DNA of 64,000 bases, taken from positions 48,137,056 to 48,201,055 of the forward strand of contig NC_134506.1 in NCBI RefSeq assembly GCF_027942865.1. The letters run 5' to 3'. The translations under genes were made by a program, and so were the position numbers. This document shows, one piece after another, positions 25,801 to 33,064 of the stretch; the first letter of the stretch is position 1; every line of letters begins with the position of its first letter. The DNA comes from Odontesthes bonariensis (Eukaryota; Chordata; Actinopteri; Atheriniformes; Atherinopsidae). Below the pieces are notes generated by a model. That model saw only the letters and a program-made list of their open reading frames with translations. It was not told the DNA's origin and made no database searches.

Positions 25801-28800
25801 CTCGACCGGAGGCAGCGACCCCTGACCTGACTGGGGGCTGCGACCCCTGACCTGACTGGTGGCGGCGACCCCTGACTTGACCGGAGGCAGCGACCCCTGA
25901 CCTGACTGGTGGCGGAAACCCCTGACTTGACCGGAGGCAGCGACCCCTGACCTGACCGGTGGCAGCGACCCCTGACCTGACTGGTGGGGAAACCCCTGAC
26001 TTGACCGGAGGCGGCGACCCCTGACCTGACCGGAGGCGGCGACCCCTGACCTGACTGGTGGCGCCGACCCCTGACTTGACCGGAGGCAGCGACCCCTGAC
26101 CTGACCGGGGGCAGCGACCCCTGACCTGAACGGTGGCAGCGACCCCTGACCGGAGGCGGCGACCCCTGACCGGAGGTAGCGACCCCTGACCTGAACGGTG
26201 TCAGCGACCCCTGACCGGAGGCAGCGACCCCTGACCTGACCGGGGGTGGCGACCCCTGACCTGACCGGGGGCGGCGACCACTGACCTGACCTGTGGCAGC
26301 GACCCCTGACCTGAACGGTGGCAGCAACCCCTGACCGGAGGCGGCGACCCCTGACCGGAGGCAGCAACCCCTGACCTGACCGGGGGCGGCGACCCCTGAC
26401 CTGACCGGGGGTGGCGACCCCTGACCTGACCGGGGGCGGCGACCCCTGACTGGTGGCGGCGACCCCTGACTTGACCGGAGGCAGCGACCCCTGACTTGAC
26501 CGGAGGCAGCGACCCCTGACCTGACTGGTGGCGGCGACCCCTGACTTGACCGGAGGCAGCGACCCCTGACTTGACCGGAGGCAGCGACCCCTGACCTGAC
26601 TGGTGGCGGAAACCCCTGACTTGACCGGAGGCAGCGACCCCTGACCTGACTGGTGGGGAAACCCCTGACTTGACCGGAGGCAGCGACCCCTGACCTGACC
26701 GGAGGCGGCGACCCCTGACCTGACCGGAGGCGGCGACCCCTGACCTGACCGGTGGCGCCGACCCCTGACTTGACCGGAGGCAGCGACCCCTGACCTGACC
26801 GGGGGCGGCGACCACTGACCTGACCTGTGGCAGCGACCCCTGACCTGAACGGTGGCAGCAACCCCTGACCGGAGGCGGCGACCCCTGACCGGAGGCAGCA
26901 ACCCCTGACCTGACCGGGGGCGGCGACCCCTGACCTGACCGGGGGTGGCGACCCCTGACCTGACCGGGGGCGGCGACCCCTGACTGGTGGCGGCGACCCC
27001 TGACTTGACCGGAGGCAGCGACCCCTGACTTGACCGGAGGCAGCGACCCCTGACCTGACTGGTGGCGGAAACCCCTGACTTGACCGGAGGCAGCGACCCC
27101 TGACCTGACTGGTGGGGAAACCCCTGACTTGACCGGAGGCAGCGACCCCTGACCTGACCGGAGGCGGCGACCCCTGACCTGACCGGAGGCGGCGACCCCT
27201 GACCTGACCGGTGGCGCCGACCCCTGACTTGACCGGAGGCAGCGACCCCTGACCTGACCGGGGGCAGCGACCCCTGACCTGACCGGTGGCGCCGACCCCT
27301 GACTTGACCGGAGGCAGCGACCCCTGACCTGAACGGTGGCAGCGACCCCTGACCGGAGGCGGCGACCCCTGACCGGAGGTAGCGACCCCTGACCTGAACG
27401 GTGTCAGCGACCCCTGACCTGACCGGTGGCAGCGACCCCTGACCTGACCGGGGGCAGCGACTCCTGACCTTACCGGGGGGGGGGGGGGCACAGAGAAACC
27501 ACGTCCCACAGCACCCTGGAACCGGATCAGAATCTTTTCAGAGGGACTCACCAGAGCATTTTCCTTCACCTTCAGGTTCTCCAGAACAACATTTCCTGCA
27601 GAGACACAGAAACAAACTGTCAGAACCTGGATCAGTTCACCCCCCCTTCAGAGCAGAGCCTTCAGTTATCAGGCCCCTCTCTGTGGAACCAGCTGCCAGT
27701 TTGGGAGGCAGAGCCTTCAGTTATCAGGCCCCTCTCTGTGGAACCAGCTGCCAGTTTGGGAGGCAGAGCCTTCAGTTATCAGGCCCCTCTCTGTGGAACC
27801 AGCTGCCAGTTTGGGAGGCACAGCCTTCAGTTATCAGGCCCCTCTCTGTGGAACCAGCTGCCAGTTTGGGAGGCAGAGCCTTCAGTTATCAGGCCCCTCT
27901 CTGTGGAACCAGCTGCCAGTTTGGGAGGCAGAGCCTTCAGTTATCAAGCCCCTCTCTGTGGAACCAGCTGCCAGTTTGGGAGGCAGAGCCTTCAGTTATC
28001 AGGCCCCTCTCTGTGGAACCAGCTGCCAGTTTGGGAGGCAGAGCCTTCAGTTATCAGGCCCCTCTCTGTGGAACCAGCTGCCAGTTTGGGAGGCAGAGCC
28101 TTCAGTTATCAGGCCCCTCTCTGTGGAACCAGCTGCCAGTTTGGGAGGCAGAGCCTTCAGTTATCAAGCCCCTCTCTGTGGAACCAGCTGCCAGTTTGGG
28201 AGGCAGAGCCTTCAGTTATCAGGCCCCTCTCTGTGGAACCAGCTGCCAGTTTGGGAGGCAGAGCCTTCAGTTATCAAGCCCCTCTCTGTGGAACCAGCTG
28301 CCAGTTTGGGAGGCAGAGCCTTCAGTTATCAGGCCCCTCTCTACCTTTAAGATCAGGCTTAAAACTTTCCTGTCTGATAAAGCTTATAGTTAGGGATGGC
28401 TCAGGTGGGCCTGAAACATCCCATAGTTCTCCTACTATAGGCCCAGCCTGCTGGGGGAGCTCCCATGATGCAACTCTCCATGTACATGTGACATCATTGC
28501 TGTCATTAAAGCAATACTGTGTAACATTTCTACCTTAAAATAACAGCTTGAAAAAAATTGTGCGGCTAGAATGAGTTTTAACATCACGATCGGCCTGTCT
28601 CCTATGCCCTTCGGGGGTCTGAGTTGGAAAAACTGCGCTATGTAACTTTGCTGGAGCGGCCCGGTGGGGGCCCGGTGGGGGCCCGGTGGGGGCCCGGGAG
28701 CTGAGCAGAAGTACTTCGACTTGCTTTCTGGCACACCTACCGCAAAAACAAATAGACCCCTCTCACGCTCCCAGGTACATTTGATTACTCTTACCTTCTC

Positions 28801-29874
28801 GGTCGACATAGCTTGCACCTTCTGACTCCTCGCCGGTTCGTCAACAAACGTGAAACGTGAAAGCGAAAGGGTGTTGTATTTACGACAGTGTAACCGTACA
28901 TTACCTCCAAGCCTGTAGGGGGAGCTCCAGAGTGGGCTTTTTGAGAAGTTACATTGTATCGCTTTAACTTGTGTTTCTCTCTCTCAGCAGGTGTCCCTGG
29001 CCTGGGCTGTGTTCGAAACCTTCTACTACATACTACATACTTGAAAACGGCATACTGATCGATCAGACAGTATTCTGAGCGTTTACCCACAATGCATTTC
29101 GCTCCTGCCCGAGCCGCAATCAGCCGGCCTGAAGCTGATTTCCCTTAAGCTCTAAACTCTGTAAACTTTAGCAACATTTGAAACATTTTCAGGCGAGAAA
29201 GTAGTCGTTTAGATCCCCAACGTGTTGAAAACCTGACAAGATACCGGCTGTTTACCATTTTGTTCCCACGAATTCGGCGCTACTAAAGCTAGCCGCAGTG
29301 AGCAACGCACTTCCTGTTTCGCCGTTTTGACTGCTCTCGTCCCGTTAACGGAATTTGACCGTTCAAATGGCGATGGGCAACGTCACGTTACGTTGCATCT
29401 TGGGTAGTTTGAGTGTGACAAGTAACCTCATGATGAATACTCAACATTTCGGAGAATCTAGTATGCATCTAGTGTACATCTGGGAACTTAAAAAAGTATG
29501 ACTAGTAGGAATAGTAGGAGAAGTAGGCGGTTTCGAACACAGCCACGGTGTTACGCTGCTTGTTGTCCCCTCTTTCCTGTCCTCTCAGCCTCCAGCTGCT
29601 CCAGGCAGATGGTTCCTGGTTCTGGTTCTGATAGTAAGAACCCAATATAAAGAATGGGGTTCTTCAGTTTTCAATGGAACATACTCGTCATGAATTCTGA
29701 CAGATGACACCAGAGGAACCAGAGGAATGCAGCGTGACAGGAACAGGTGGAAATACCCAGCGGTACGTGTTCATGTGACACACCTGCCCACAGTTACTAA
29801 ATCCCAGTGAGATCATTCAGTTATGAACCAGTTTCTGATCAGCTTCTTCTTCATTGGTCAGTAAATAACACACA

Positions 29875-29907
<33 letters not shown>

Positions 29908-30618
29908 CAGTCTGTTTGACACTGATAACAGAAAAGTGCACGAGGCTGATGCACGTGCCCTGCATTAAGGCTCCGAACAGACGCCTCGTGGAACCCTTAT
30001 TCTCTGACCTGAGGTCATCTGAGGTCACCCTGCAGCACCTGTGCAGGTGCACCAGGTGTGTCACGTGGCCTGCGGCCGGTGCTGACCGGTCTCACACCAG
30101 ACCTCCTCCGGATATCAGAGGATTTAAGGTGGTCCCAGTTAAAAACAACCAGGCTCGCACTCAGCTCTGTGGGCCCATCTTTAATTCGGGGAACATTTAA
30201 ATAACTGTCAGAGAAGCTAATCAACAGAAGCTGACATTCATTAAGATGACGCCATCACTTCCGGTTCCGTGTTGTTGTATTTTGGTGCGATATGATCAGC
30301 AGATTAAACGTCCACATTTCATCAGAACTAACGTTCACCTGTGCTTCAGATGGATGCCGAATTAAACAATATACTCTGGTGCTCTGCATTATATCTCCCA
30401 ACATCTTTTATATTTCTTCCTCACTTCTGCACAGAGAGGAGAAGCTTTAATTGGACCGCTTCTGAACGGAGTCTGGCCCGTGTCAGCGCGTCAGATGCAA
30501 GCTAGCAGCGGAGTTTACCTCCCCAGATCCCGATCTTCAGCTGAGACTTGTCCAGGTTCTCCACATAATCCCCGATGAACCTGTTGAGCAGGTCGCTGAC
30601 CAGAGACTCGAAGACCAT
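8892..30618 (-). CDS. vps13c: VPS13C-like lipid-transfer protein, N-terminal 23 coding exons (gene continues left of window)
   Basis: Spliced minus-strand gene, read exon by exon; all GT-AG junctions keep phase, giving about 766 codons of a protein that is normally about 3,700 residues. It opens with [20 protein letters not shown], the conserved VPS13 chorein N-terminus. VPS13C, not VPS13A, is supported by the extra exon reading [16 protein letters not shown], by the lysine-rich linker that follows, and by [10 protein letters not shown] and [16 protein letters not shown]13 proteins are long hydrophobic-groove bridges that move phospholipids in bulk between membranes; VPS13C works between the ER and late endosomes/lysosomes and lipid droplets. 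The remaining exons lie beyond a minisatellite of at least 8.9 kb at the left edge. No frameshift or premature stop was found in any exon, so the gene looks functional despite its repeat-choked introns. I assign the paralogue from remembered family features, not an alignment run. Confidence 0.93.
9024..9577. repeat. 37-bp minisatellite before vps13c exon 23
   Basis: About 15 copies of a 37-bp unit containing GGCTTTAACTCCAGATGTG and CAGACACACA, with A/G and TT/GG variants. On the transcribed minus strand it ends about 15 nt before the exon 23 acceptor, so the array supplies the branch-point and pyrimidine region of that splice site. The stretch 9578-9877 after it is unique AT-rich then GC-richer intron sequence in which I see no gene. 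Confidence 0.93.
9878..10424. repeat. Degenerate telomere-like CCCTAA array, vps13c intron 22
   Basis: Runs of AACCCTAACTAACCC, CCCTTTAACCC and CCCTACCCTAA over about 550 bp. It is built from CCCTAA-like hexamers but is irregular, with higher-order blocks of about 60-70 bp, and so is an interstitial minisatellite, not a true telomere. Its right edge lies about 55 bp downstream (minus sense) of the exon 22 donor. Confidence 0.9.
10958..12547 (-). CDS. vps13c: vps13c coding exons 16-20
   Basis: Exon 16 is 12485-12547 ([20 protein letters not shown]). Exon 17 is 12265-12400 ([32 protein letters not shown]), the glycine/lysine-rich loop seen in VPS13C. Exon 18 is 12080-12180 ([20 protein letters not shown]). 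Exon 19 is 11510-11652 ([20 protein letters not shown], ending QRPGAQAV). Exon 20 is 10958-11150 ([20 protein letters not shown], ending PVEITYDA). Phases 0,1,0,2,0 join cleanly. Intron 15 holds a 20-bp array and a hAT element; intron 18 starts with a degenerate CCTAA-type array 17 bp from the donor. Intron 19 (11151-11509) is about 360 bp with a short direct duplication near 11180-11345. Confidence 0.91.
11730..12062. repeat. CCTAACCGGACTGTTAGGA array, vps13c intron 18
   Basis: About ten copies of a 29-35 bp unit built around GGACTGTTAGGACTAACC plus a variable number of CCTAA. It ends about 17 bp from the exon 18 donor at 12080 (minus sense). Confidence 0.9.
12601..13305. repeat. 20-bp minisatellite, vps13c intron 15
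   Basis: About 35 copies of AACCAAGAAGAAACAAACAG with T/G and A/G variants. On the minus (transcribed) strand it is CTGTTTGTTTCTTCTTGGTT, that is, strongly pyrimidine-rich, and it ends about 53 nt upstream of the exon 16 acceptor. The long hydrophobic open frames it creates ([13 protein letters not shown]) are artefacts. Confidence 0.95.
13474..13596 (+). pseudogene. hAT transposase BED-finger fragment
   Basis: A 40-codon frame reads [19 protein letters not shown] then [11 protein letters not shown] and stops. This follows the BED zinc-finger pattern (SKVW, first Cys, then GGNTTN before the His pair), but the second Cys is Asn and the frame ends before the histidines, so it cannot fold as a zinc finger. 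It is the decayed 5' end of the transposase of the surrounding hAT element. Confidence 0.7.
13773..14512 (+). mobile_element. pogo/Tigger-like nonautonomous element, copy A
   Basis: Ends are inverted repeats of CAGTGAACCCTCG type (left CAATGAACCCTCGCTATAAC; right reverse of CAGTGAACCCTCGTTTTTCG) with a TA target duplication on each side. Around 13960-14127 it keeps a reading frame like that of copy B ([17 protein letters not shown]) ending in a stop, resembling the C-terminal tail of a Tigger-type transposase. An internal-deletion derivative, inserted in the hAT element. Confidence 0.78.
14880..14919. other. vps13c intron 15 start
   Basis: About 40 bp of unique sequence between the exon 15 donor and the target duplication of the hAT element. 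No other feature seen. Confidence 0.5.
14920..20041 (-). CDS. vps13c: vps13c coding exons 10-15
   Basis: Exon 10 is 19982-20041 ([20 protein letters not shown]). Exon 11 is 18546-18626 ([18 protein letters not shown]). Exon 12 is 18401-18458 ([19 protein letters not shown]). Exon 13 is 18124-18251 ([20 protein letters not shown], ending EMTKAQ). Exon 14 is 16892-16998 ([20 protein letters not shown]). Exon 15 is 14920-15094 ([17 protein letters not shown], then [15 protein letters not shown]). The WW pair is split over the exon 14/15 junction as TG|G TGG. These exons cover the long beta-sheet wall of the lipid channel. Introns 9, 10 and 13 are essentially all tandem repeat; intron 14 carries a pogo-like and a hAT miniature element. 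Confidence 0.91.
15387..15872. mobile_element. hAT-type miniature element (CAAGTC-rich)
   Basis: Ends are inverted CAGAGATGGGACCAAGTCA and TGACTTGAGTCCCCATCTCTG-type repeats. Flanks are GTGTTGAT (15379-15386) and GTGCTGAT (15873-15880), an 8-bp duplication with one difference. The body is rich in CAAGTC/GACTTG and has no coding capacity. In vps13c intron 14. The flanking 15120-15378 and 15881-15993 show nothing I recognise with confidence. Confidence 0.8.
15994..16754 (-). mobile_element. pogo/Tigger-like nonautonomous element, copy B
   Basis: Same family as 13773-14512 but in reverse orientation, 761 bp, with TA duplications (15992-15993 and 16755-16756). The minus strand at 16395-16583 reads [18 protein letters not shown] and onward to a stop, probably the C-terminal tail of a lost transposase. 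Close similarity to copy A implies recent activity. Confidence 0.8.
17060..18124 (-). repeat. 16-bp minisatellite carrying the exon 13 splice donor
   Basis: About 65 copies of CCTCATCCTACCTGAG (variants CATCGTACC, CATCCAACC, GCGCCTC). On the transcribed strand the unit is CTCAGGTAGGATGAGG, and the end of exon 13 with its donor, GCTCAG|GTAGGATGAG, is itself the first unit. Thus each copy repeats CAG|GTAGG, a strong 5' splice-site match. Confidence 0.95.
18675..19947. repeat. 29-bp minisatellite, vps13c intron 10
   Basis: About 44 copies of GACTTTAACAGGTCTACAAC plus CATCATCTG (CTGG/TATA variants). It fills the intron between exon 11 (acceptor 18627) and the exon 10 donor at 19982, starting about 35 bp from that donor. 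Confidence 0.95.
20135..21965. repeat. CCAACATGTTCTGGG minisatellite, vps13c intron 9
   Basis: About 120 copies of a 14-17 bp unit CCAACATGTTCTGGGCC with GGGTCC, GGATCC and GGGCCC linkers. The core AACATGTT is palindromic and so are the linkers, which is why open frames appear on both strands. It fills the intron from about 90 bp past the exon 10 acceptor to about 31 bp before the exon 9 donor. Confidence 0.96.
21996..24399 (-). CDS. vps13c: vps13c coding exons 5-9
   Basis: Exon 5 is 24298-24399 ([20 protein letters not shown], a helical charged segment). Exon 6 is 23829-23891 ([20 protein letters not shown]), the insertion that marks VPS13C. Exon 7 ends at 23076 and is lysine-rich ([18 protein letters not shown]); its acceptor is ambiguous, with in-frame starts at 23132 (57 bp) or 23141 (66 bp). 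Exon 8 is 22133-22242 ([20 protein letters not shown] then IHLRYEDD), a core family signature. Exon 9 is 21996-22055 ([18 protein letters not shown]). Phases run 1,1,1,0,0 and all join. Confidence 0.9.
22353..23008. mobile_element. GGCTGTGTTCGAA foldback element, copy 1
   Basis: Begins GGCTGCGTTCAAAACCGCAT and ends in the reverse of GGCTGTGTTCGAAACCGCC. The inner arms also pair: the block with CGATCAGACAGTAT and AATCAGCCGGCCTGAAGCTG near the left end reappears reversed near the right end, giving a long hairpin. No transposase. Superfamily not settled; CAG on each side could be a 3-bp duplication. In vps13c intron 7. Confidence 0.75.
23366..23635. repeat. 12-bp minisatellite GGACGCCAACAT, vps13c intron 6
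   Basis: About 22 copies of GGACGCCAACAT/GT with a few AACGTGGA insertions. No coding meaning. Confidence 0.93.
23935..24160. repeat. Short GCTAAGTTAGGGCTAACCC array, vps13c intron 5
   Basis: Six to seven copies of a unit containing GCTAAGTTAGGGCTAACCC and CTAACCCGGGTCAG. Each unit holds the inverted pair TTAGGG/CCCTAA and can form a hairpin. Followed by a poly-G run at 24158-24167. Confidence 0.88.
24520..25015. repeat. 18/19-bp minisatellite, vps13c intron 4
   Basis: About 27 copies of GTCCGTGGACCTCCAGGT, 18 bp, or 19 bp with an extra C. The collagen-like PGVRGPP frame it makes is an artefact. The rest of intron 4 (25016-25436) is unique sequence with no gene seen. Confidence 0.94.
25437..30618 (-). 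CDS. vps13c: vps13c coding exons 1-4 (chorein domain start)
   Basis: Exon 1 is 30519-30618 (ATG at 30618-30616; the first 33 codons plus one base, ending KIGIWGG). Exon 2 is 27552-27595 ([14 protein letters not shown]). Exon 3 is 25681-25723 ([14 protein letters not shown]). Exon 4 is 25437-25532 ([20 protein letters not shown], then [12 protein letters not shown]). Donors read GTAAAC, GTGAGT, GTGAGT and GTAAGT. These make the amphipathic N-terminal cap of the chorein domain, where the lipid groove starts. The ATG was chosen because it matches the family N-terminus and has a G at +4. Intron 1 (about 2.9 kb) holds a Rex1-derived array and two inverted-repeat elements; intron 2 is almost wholly a 25-bp minisatellite. 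Confidence 0.92.
25755..27478. repeat. 20/25-bp minisatellite, vps13c intron 2
   Basis: About 70 copies of CCCCTGACCTGACCGGAGG followed by CGGCGA, alternating with a 20-bp form lacking CTGAC. Long near-identical blocks recur (about 26330-26640 and 26870-27120), showing recent higher-order duplication. It ends at a poly-C/G run and lies about 75 bp from the exon 2 donor. Open frames of up to 630 codons on the minus strand are artefacts. Confidence 0.95.
27655..28460 (+). repeat. 55-bp minisatellite grown from a Rex1-like LINE 3' end, plus the LINE tail
   Basis: About 12 copies of a 55-bp unit (GCCTTCAGTTATCAGGCCCC, then TCTCTGTGGAACCAGCTGCC, then AGTTTGGGAGGCAGA). The last copy runs into TTTAAGATCAGGCTTAAAAC, which reads [15 protein letters not shown] and stops, then GGCTCAGGTGGGCCTGA and the usual Rex1-type tail up to about 28460. 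The unit itself translates as [16 protein letters not shown] LINE ORF2 C-terminus. In vps13c intron 1. Confidence 0.9.
28507..28976. mobile_element. Miniature inverted-repeat element, AAAGCAATACTGTGTAAC type
   Basis: Left end TTAAAGCAATACTGTGTAAC, right end the reverse of AAAGCGATACAATGTAAC. About 470 bp with a GGGCCCGGTGGGG triplication near 28660. No coding capacity. Superfamily not settled; edges approximate. Confidence 0.6.
29012..29547. mobile_element. GGCTGTGTTCGAA foldback element, copy 2
   Basis: Ends GGGCTGTGTTCGAAACC and GGCGGTTTCGAACACAGCC. The interior (ACCCACAATGCATTTCGCTC, GAGCAACGCACTTCCTGTTT) matches copy 3 at 32047-32576 almost base for base and matches copy 1 in its outer arms. 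In vps13c intron 1. The remaining intron (29548-30518) shows only unique sequence and a CA repeat. Confidence 0.8.
29867..29905. repeat. CA dinucleotide microsatellite
   Basis: About 15 CA dinucleotides in vps13c intron 1. Confidence 0.95.
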
Positions 30619-30800
30619 GGCAGAAATATCCCGAACCGACCCGCTGAGGGTCCCCGACGCTCTGCACCTGAGTTCCGCTTCAGAGGCTCGATGATCCACT
30701 GGCTCTGCCTGTCCGCGCGTGCGTGTGCGTGTGGATCAGTCAGGTGAGGATGACTCAGAAACGTAGCGCGTGTCCGTTTACAGCGACGACGAGCTGCGCG
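30619..30800 (-). promoter_or_regulatory. Candidate vps13c promoter and 5' UTR
   Basis: The ~180 bp upstream of the start codon are CpG-rich (GCGCGTGTCC, GCGACGACGAGCTGCGCG) and contrast with AT-rich flanks, as in TATA-less housekeeping promoters. No TATA box was seen. Inferred from position and composition only. Confidence 0.4.
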
Positions 30801-30894
30801 TGCCCGTTTCAGGGCCTTAATGTTTGTTCATCTGAGAAGAAATAAAGAAATAAATTGGAAAAAAATACATTTCCAAACTGAAAAATCCGATTTT

Positions 30895-31822
30895 TTTTTT
30901 AATTCAAGATCTTTTTTATTGAAGTTTTCTCAATATAACAGACGTGCAGCGTTTCATAGTCATCACAGAGATATGAGTATGGGTATACACAATCACAGCA
31001 TGCACAAGTGGGATGTACAAGAATACAGAAATAAAAGAATGAAAATAAATCAAATCAAATCAAACAGTGTACAAAGTAATCCCTCCCATGTCACAGCCAG
31101 GTTACTAGTCATAGCATAAGATCTCTGTTACGCCGAAAGCTAGGACTGAGCCAAAAATGTGCAGCATAGCTGAGCTGTACTCAAGGGCCAAGCCTTTACA
31201 GAGTCTGGAATACATTTAGGAAGGAGCCCCACACCTTCTGGAACTTCTCATTTGATTGCTGAAGTGAGTATCTAACCTTCTCCAGTTTTAAGCAGGACAT
31301 GATGTCTTCCAGCCATTGCGCATGAGTGGGAGGGAAAGAATCCTTCCACCTGAGCAGAATTGCTCGTCGGGCCAGAAGGGAGGCAAAGGATAAAGTGCGT
31401 TGCTTTGCTATAGTTAGCTTTTTCTCCCCTCCCATGACACCAAACAGAGCAGTCAGTGGGTTTGGTTCTAATTTGATGTTTAGCACCCGAGAAAGTGTCT
31501 GAAAAACTTCTCTCCAATATTTCTTAAGGCCTGAGCAGGACCAGTACATATGAATGAGAGAAGCTTCCACGTGTTTGCATCTGACACAGTATGGACTAAT
31601 ATCCGGGTATATGGAGGACAATTTTGCTTTTGAAATATGAGCCCTGTGTACCACTTTGAACTGAATTAAACAGTGACGTGCACAGAGGGATGATGAATTA
31701 ACCGATTGGAGTATGGAAACCCAAGTATCTTCTGATAAGGAAAAACCTAAGTCCTCCTCCCATGCTGTTTTGAGCTTATCTGTGGGGGCACTCCCAAGAT
31801 CCAACAGTTTGCCATAAAAAGC
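30895..31822 (-). mobile_element. 5'-truncated L1/Tx1-like LINE
   Basis: Exact 15-bp target duplication GAAAAATCCGATTTT at 30880-30894 and 31823-31837. The minus strand 31196-31804 is an open 202-residue frame with YPDISPYCVRCKHVEASLIH and YWSCSGLKKYW, the Cys-rich C-terminal end typical of L1/Tx1-type ORF2. It is followed by a 3' UTR with AATAAA and a terminal A tract at 30895. About 930 bp remain of a multi-kb element. The intact frame and exact duplication suggest a young insertion. Confidence 0.9.
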
Positions 31823-32046
31823 GAAAAATCCGATTTTGAAAATAAACTTATAAAAACAAAGATTATTATTGTAAAACTATGTTTAAGTGTAACAAGGGTT
31901 AATTTGGCTTGTCTATAATTCCACAAAATTATTGTTTTAATTGTTTTTATGACATTAATAAGATTAGTCAGGTGGAACTTTTGTTTTCTTTTTCTGTTTC
32001 TGTACATTATTTTATGGGGGAGCAACATTTGTGACAAAAGACACGG

Positions 32047-32576
32047 GCTGTGTTCGAAACCGCCTACTACTACATACTTGAAAACGGCATACTCATCGAT
32101 CAGACAGTATTCTGAGCGTTTACCCACAATGCATTTCGCTCCTGCCCGAGCCGAAATCAGCCGGCCTGAAAAGCTGATTTCTCTTAAGCTCTAAACTCTG
32201 TAAACTTTAGCAACATTTGAAACATTTTAAGTAGTCGTTTGGATCCCCAACGTGTTGAAAATCTGACAAAATACCGGCTGTTTACAATTTTGTTCCCACG
32301 AATTCGGCGCTACTAAAGCTAGCCGCAGTGAGCAACGCACTTCCTGTTTCGCCGTTTTGACTGCTCTCGTCCCGTTAACGGAATTTGACCGTTCAAATGG
32401 CGATGGGCGACGTCACGTTACGTTGCATCTTGGGTAGTTTGAGTGTGACAAGTAACCTCATGATGAATACTCAACATTTCGGCGAATCTAGTATGCATCT
32501 AGTGTACATCCGGGAACTTAAAAAAGTATGACTAGTAGGAATAGTAGGAGAAGTAGGCGGTTTCGAACACAGCCAC
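32047..32576. mobile_element. GGCTGTGTTCGAA foldback element, copy 3
   Basis: Ends as in copy 2; 530 bp, with a small internal deletion relative to copy 2 near 32228. Same orientation as copy 2. Upstream of vps13c. The following 32577-33060 is unique sequence with no gene seen. Confidence 0.8.
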
Positions 32577-33064
32577 GGTCCCGCCAAAACTCTTCCATTC
32601 TTTTGTGATGTTCGGTGAAGAAAGGTGAGCTCCCATTTTGTCACTTATATTTGTCATTTTATTTTGTCCATGTTGCTCCATGTTTTACTTATTTGTGCTA
32701 ATGTTTGCGTCATTGTAATCGTCCTCTCTTTCTTGTGATGTTCAGTGAGGAAAGGTTGGAAAATAAAAAGACCTTCGAAAGAGCAGCGGTGTGGTCTCCA
32801 TTAACCTTAACACAACGCAGAGGTTTCATACCGGTTACAGGAAGACACAGAACTTCTGTTTCTGTTCCTGTTTAGCCCAGAACGCTGCCAGCTGTGCGGC
32901 TTCCCACCAGGAGCCGAGCTGTTCATTCAGTTCAGCTTTATGTATAAACCGCCAAATCCCAACAAATGTCATTTTAAGGCACTTCAAAGATACAATTTAG
33001 TTCAAGCCAATTCATTAATTCCAAATTAGTCCAATTCAAACAGCCCATTAAAAAAGTACACGGC

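Noticed and set aside
25677..27569. 630-codon [12 protein letters not shown] protein
   Set aside because: 25-bp repeat in vps13c intron 2, between well-supported exons.
28435..29090. Minus-strand frames of 99-127 codons
   Set aside because: They lie in miniature transposons and LINE tail sequence and show no domain.
8892..30618. VPS13A instead of VPS13C
   Set aside because: The [15 protein letters not shown] exon and the following lysine-rich linker, and the GWFGKKAKK loop, fit VPS13C; VPS13A lacks the first.
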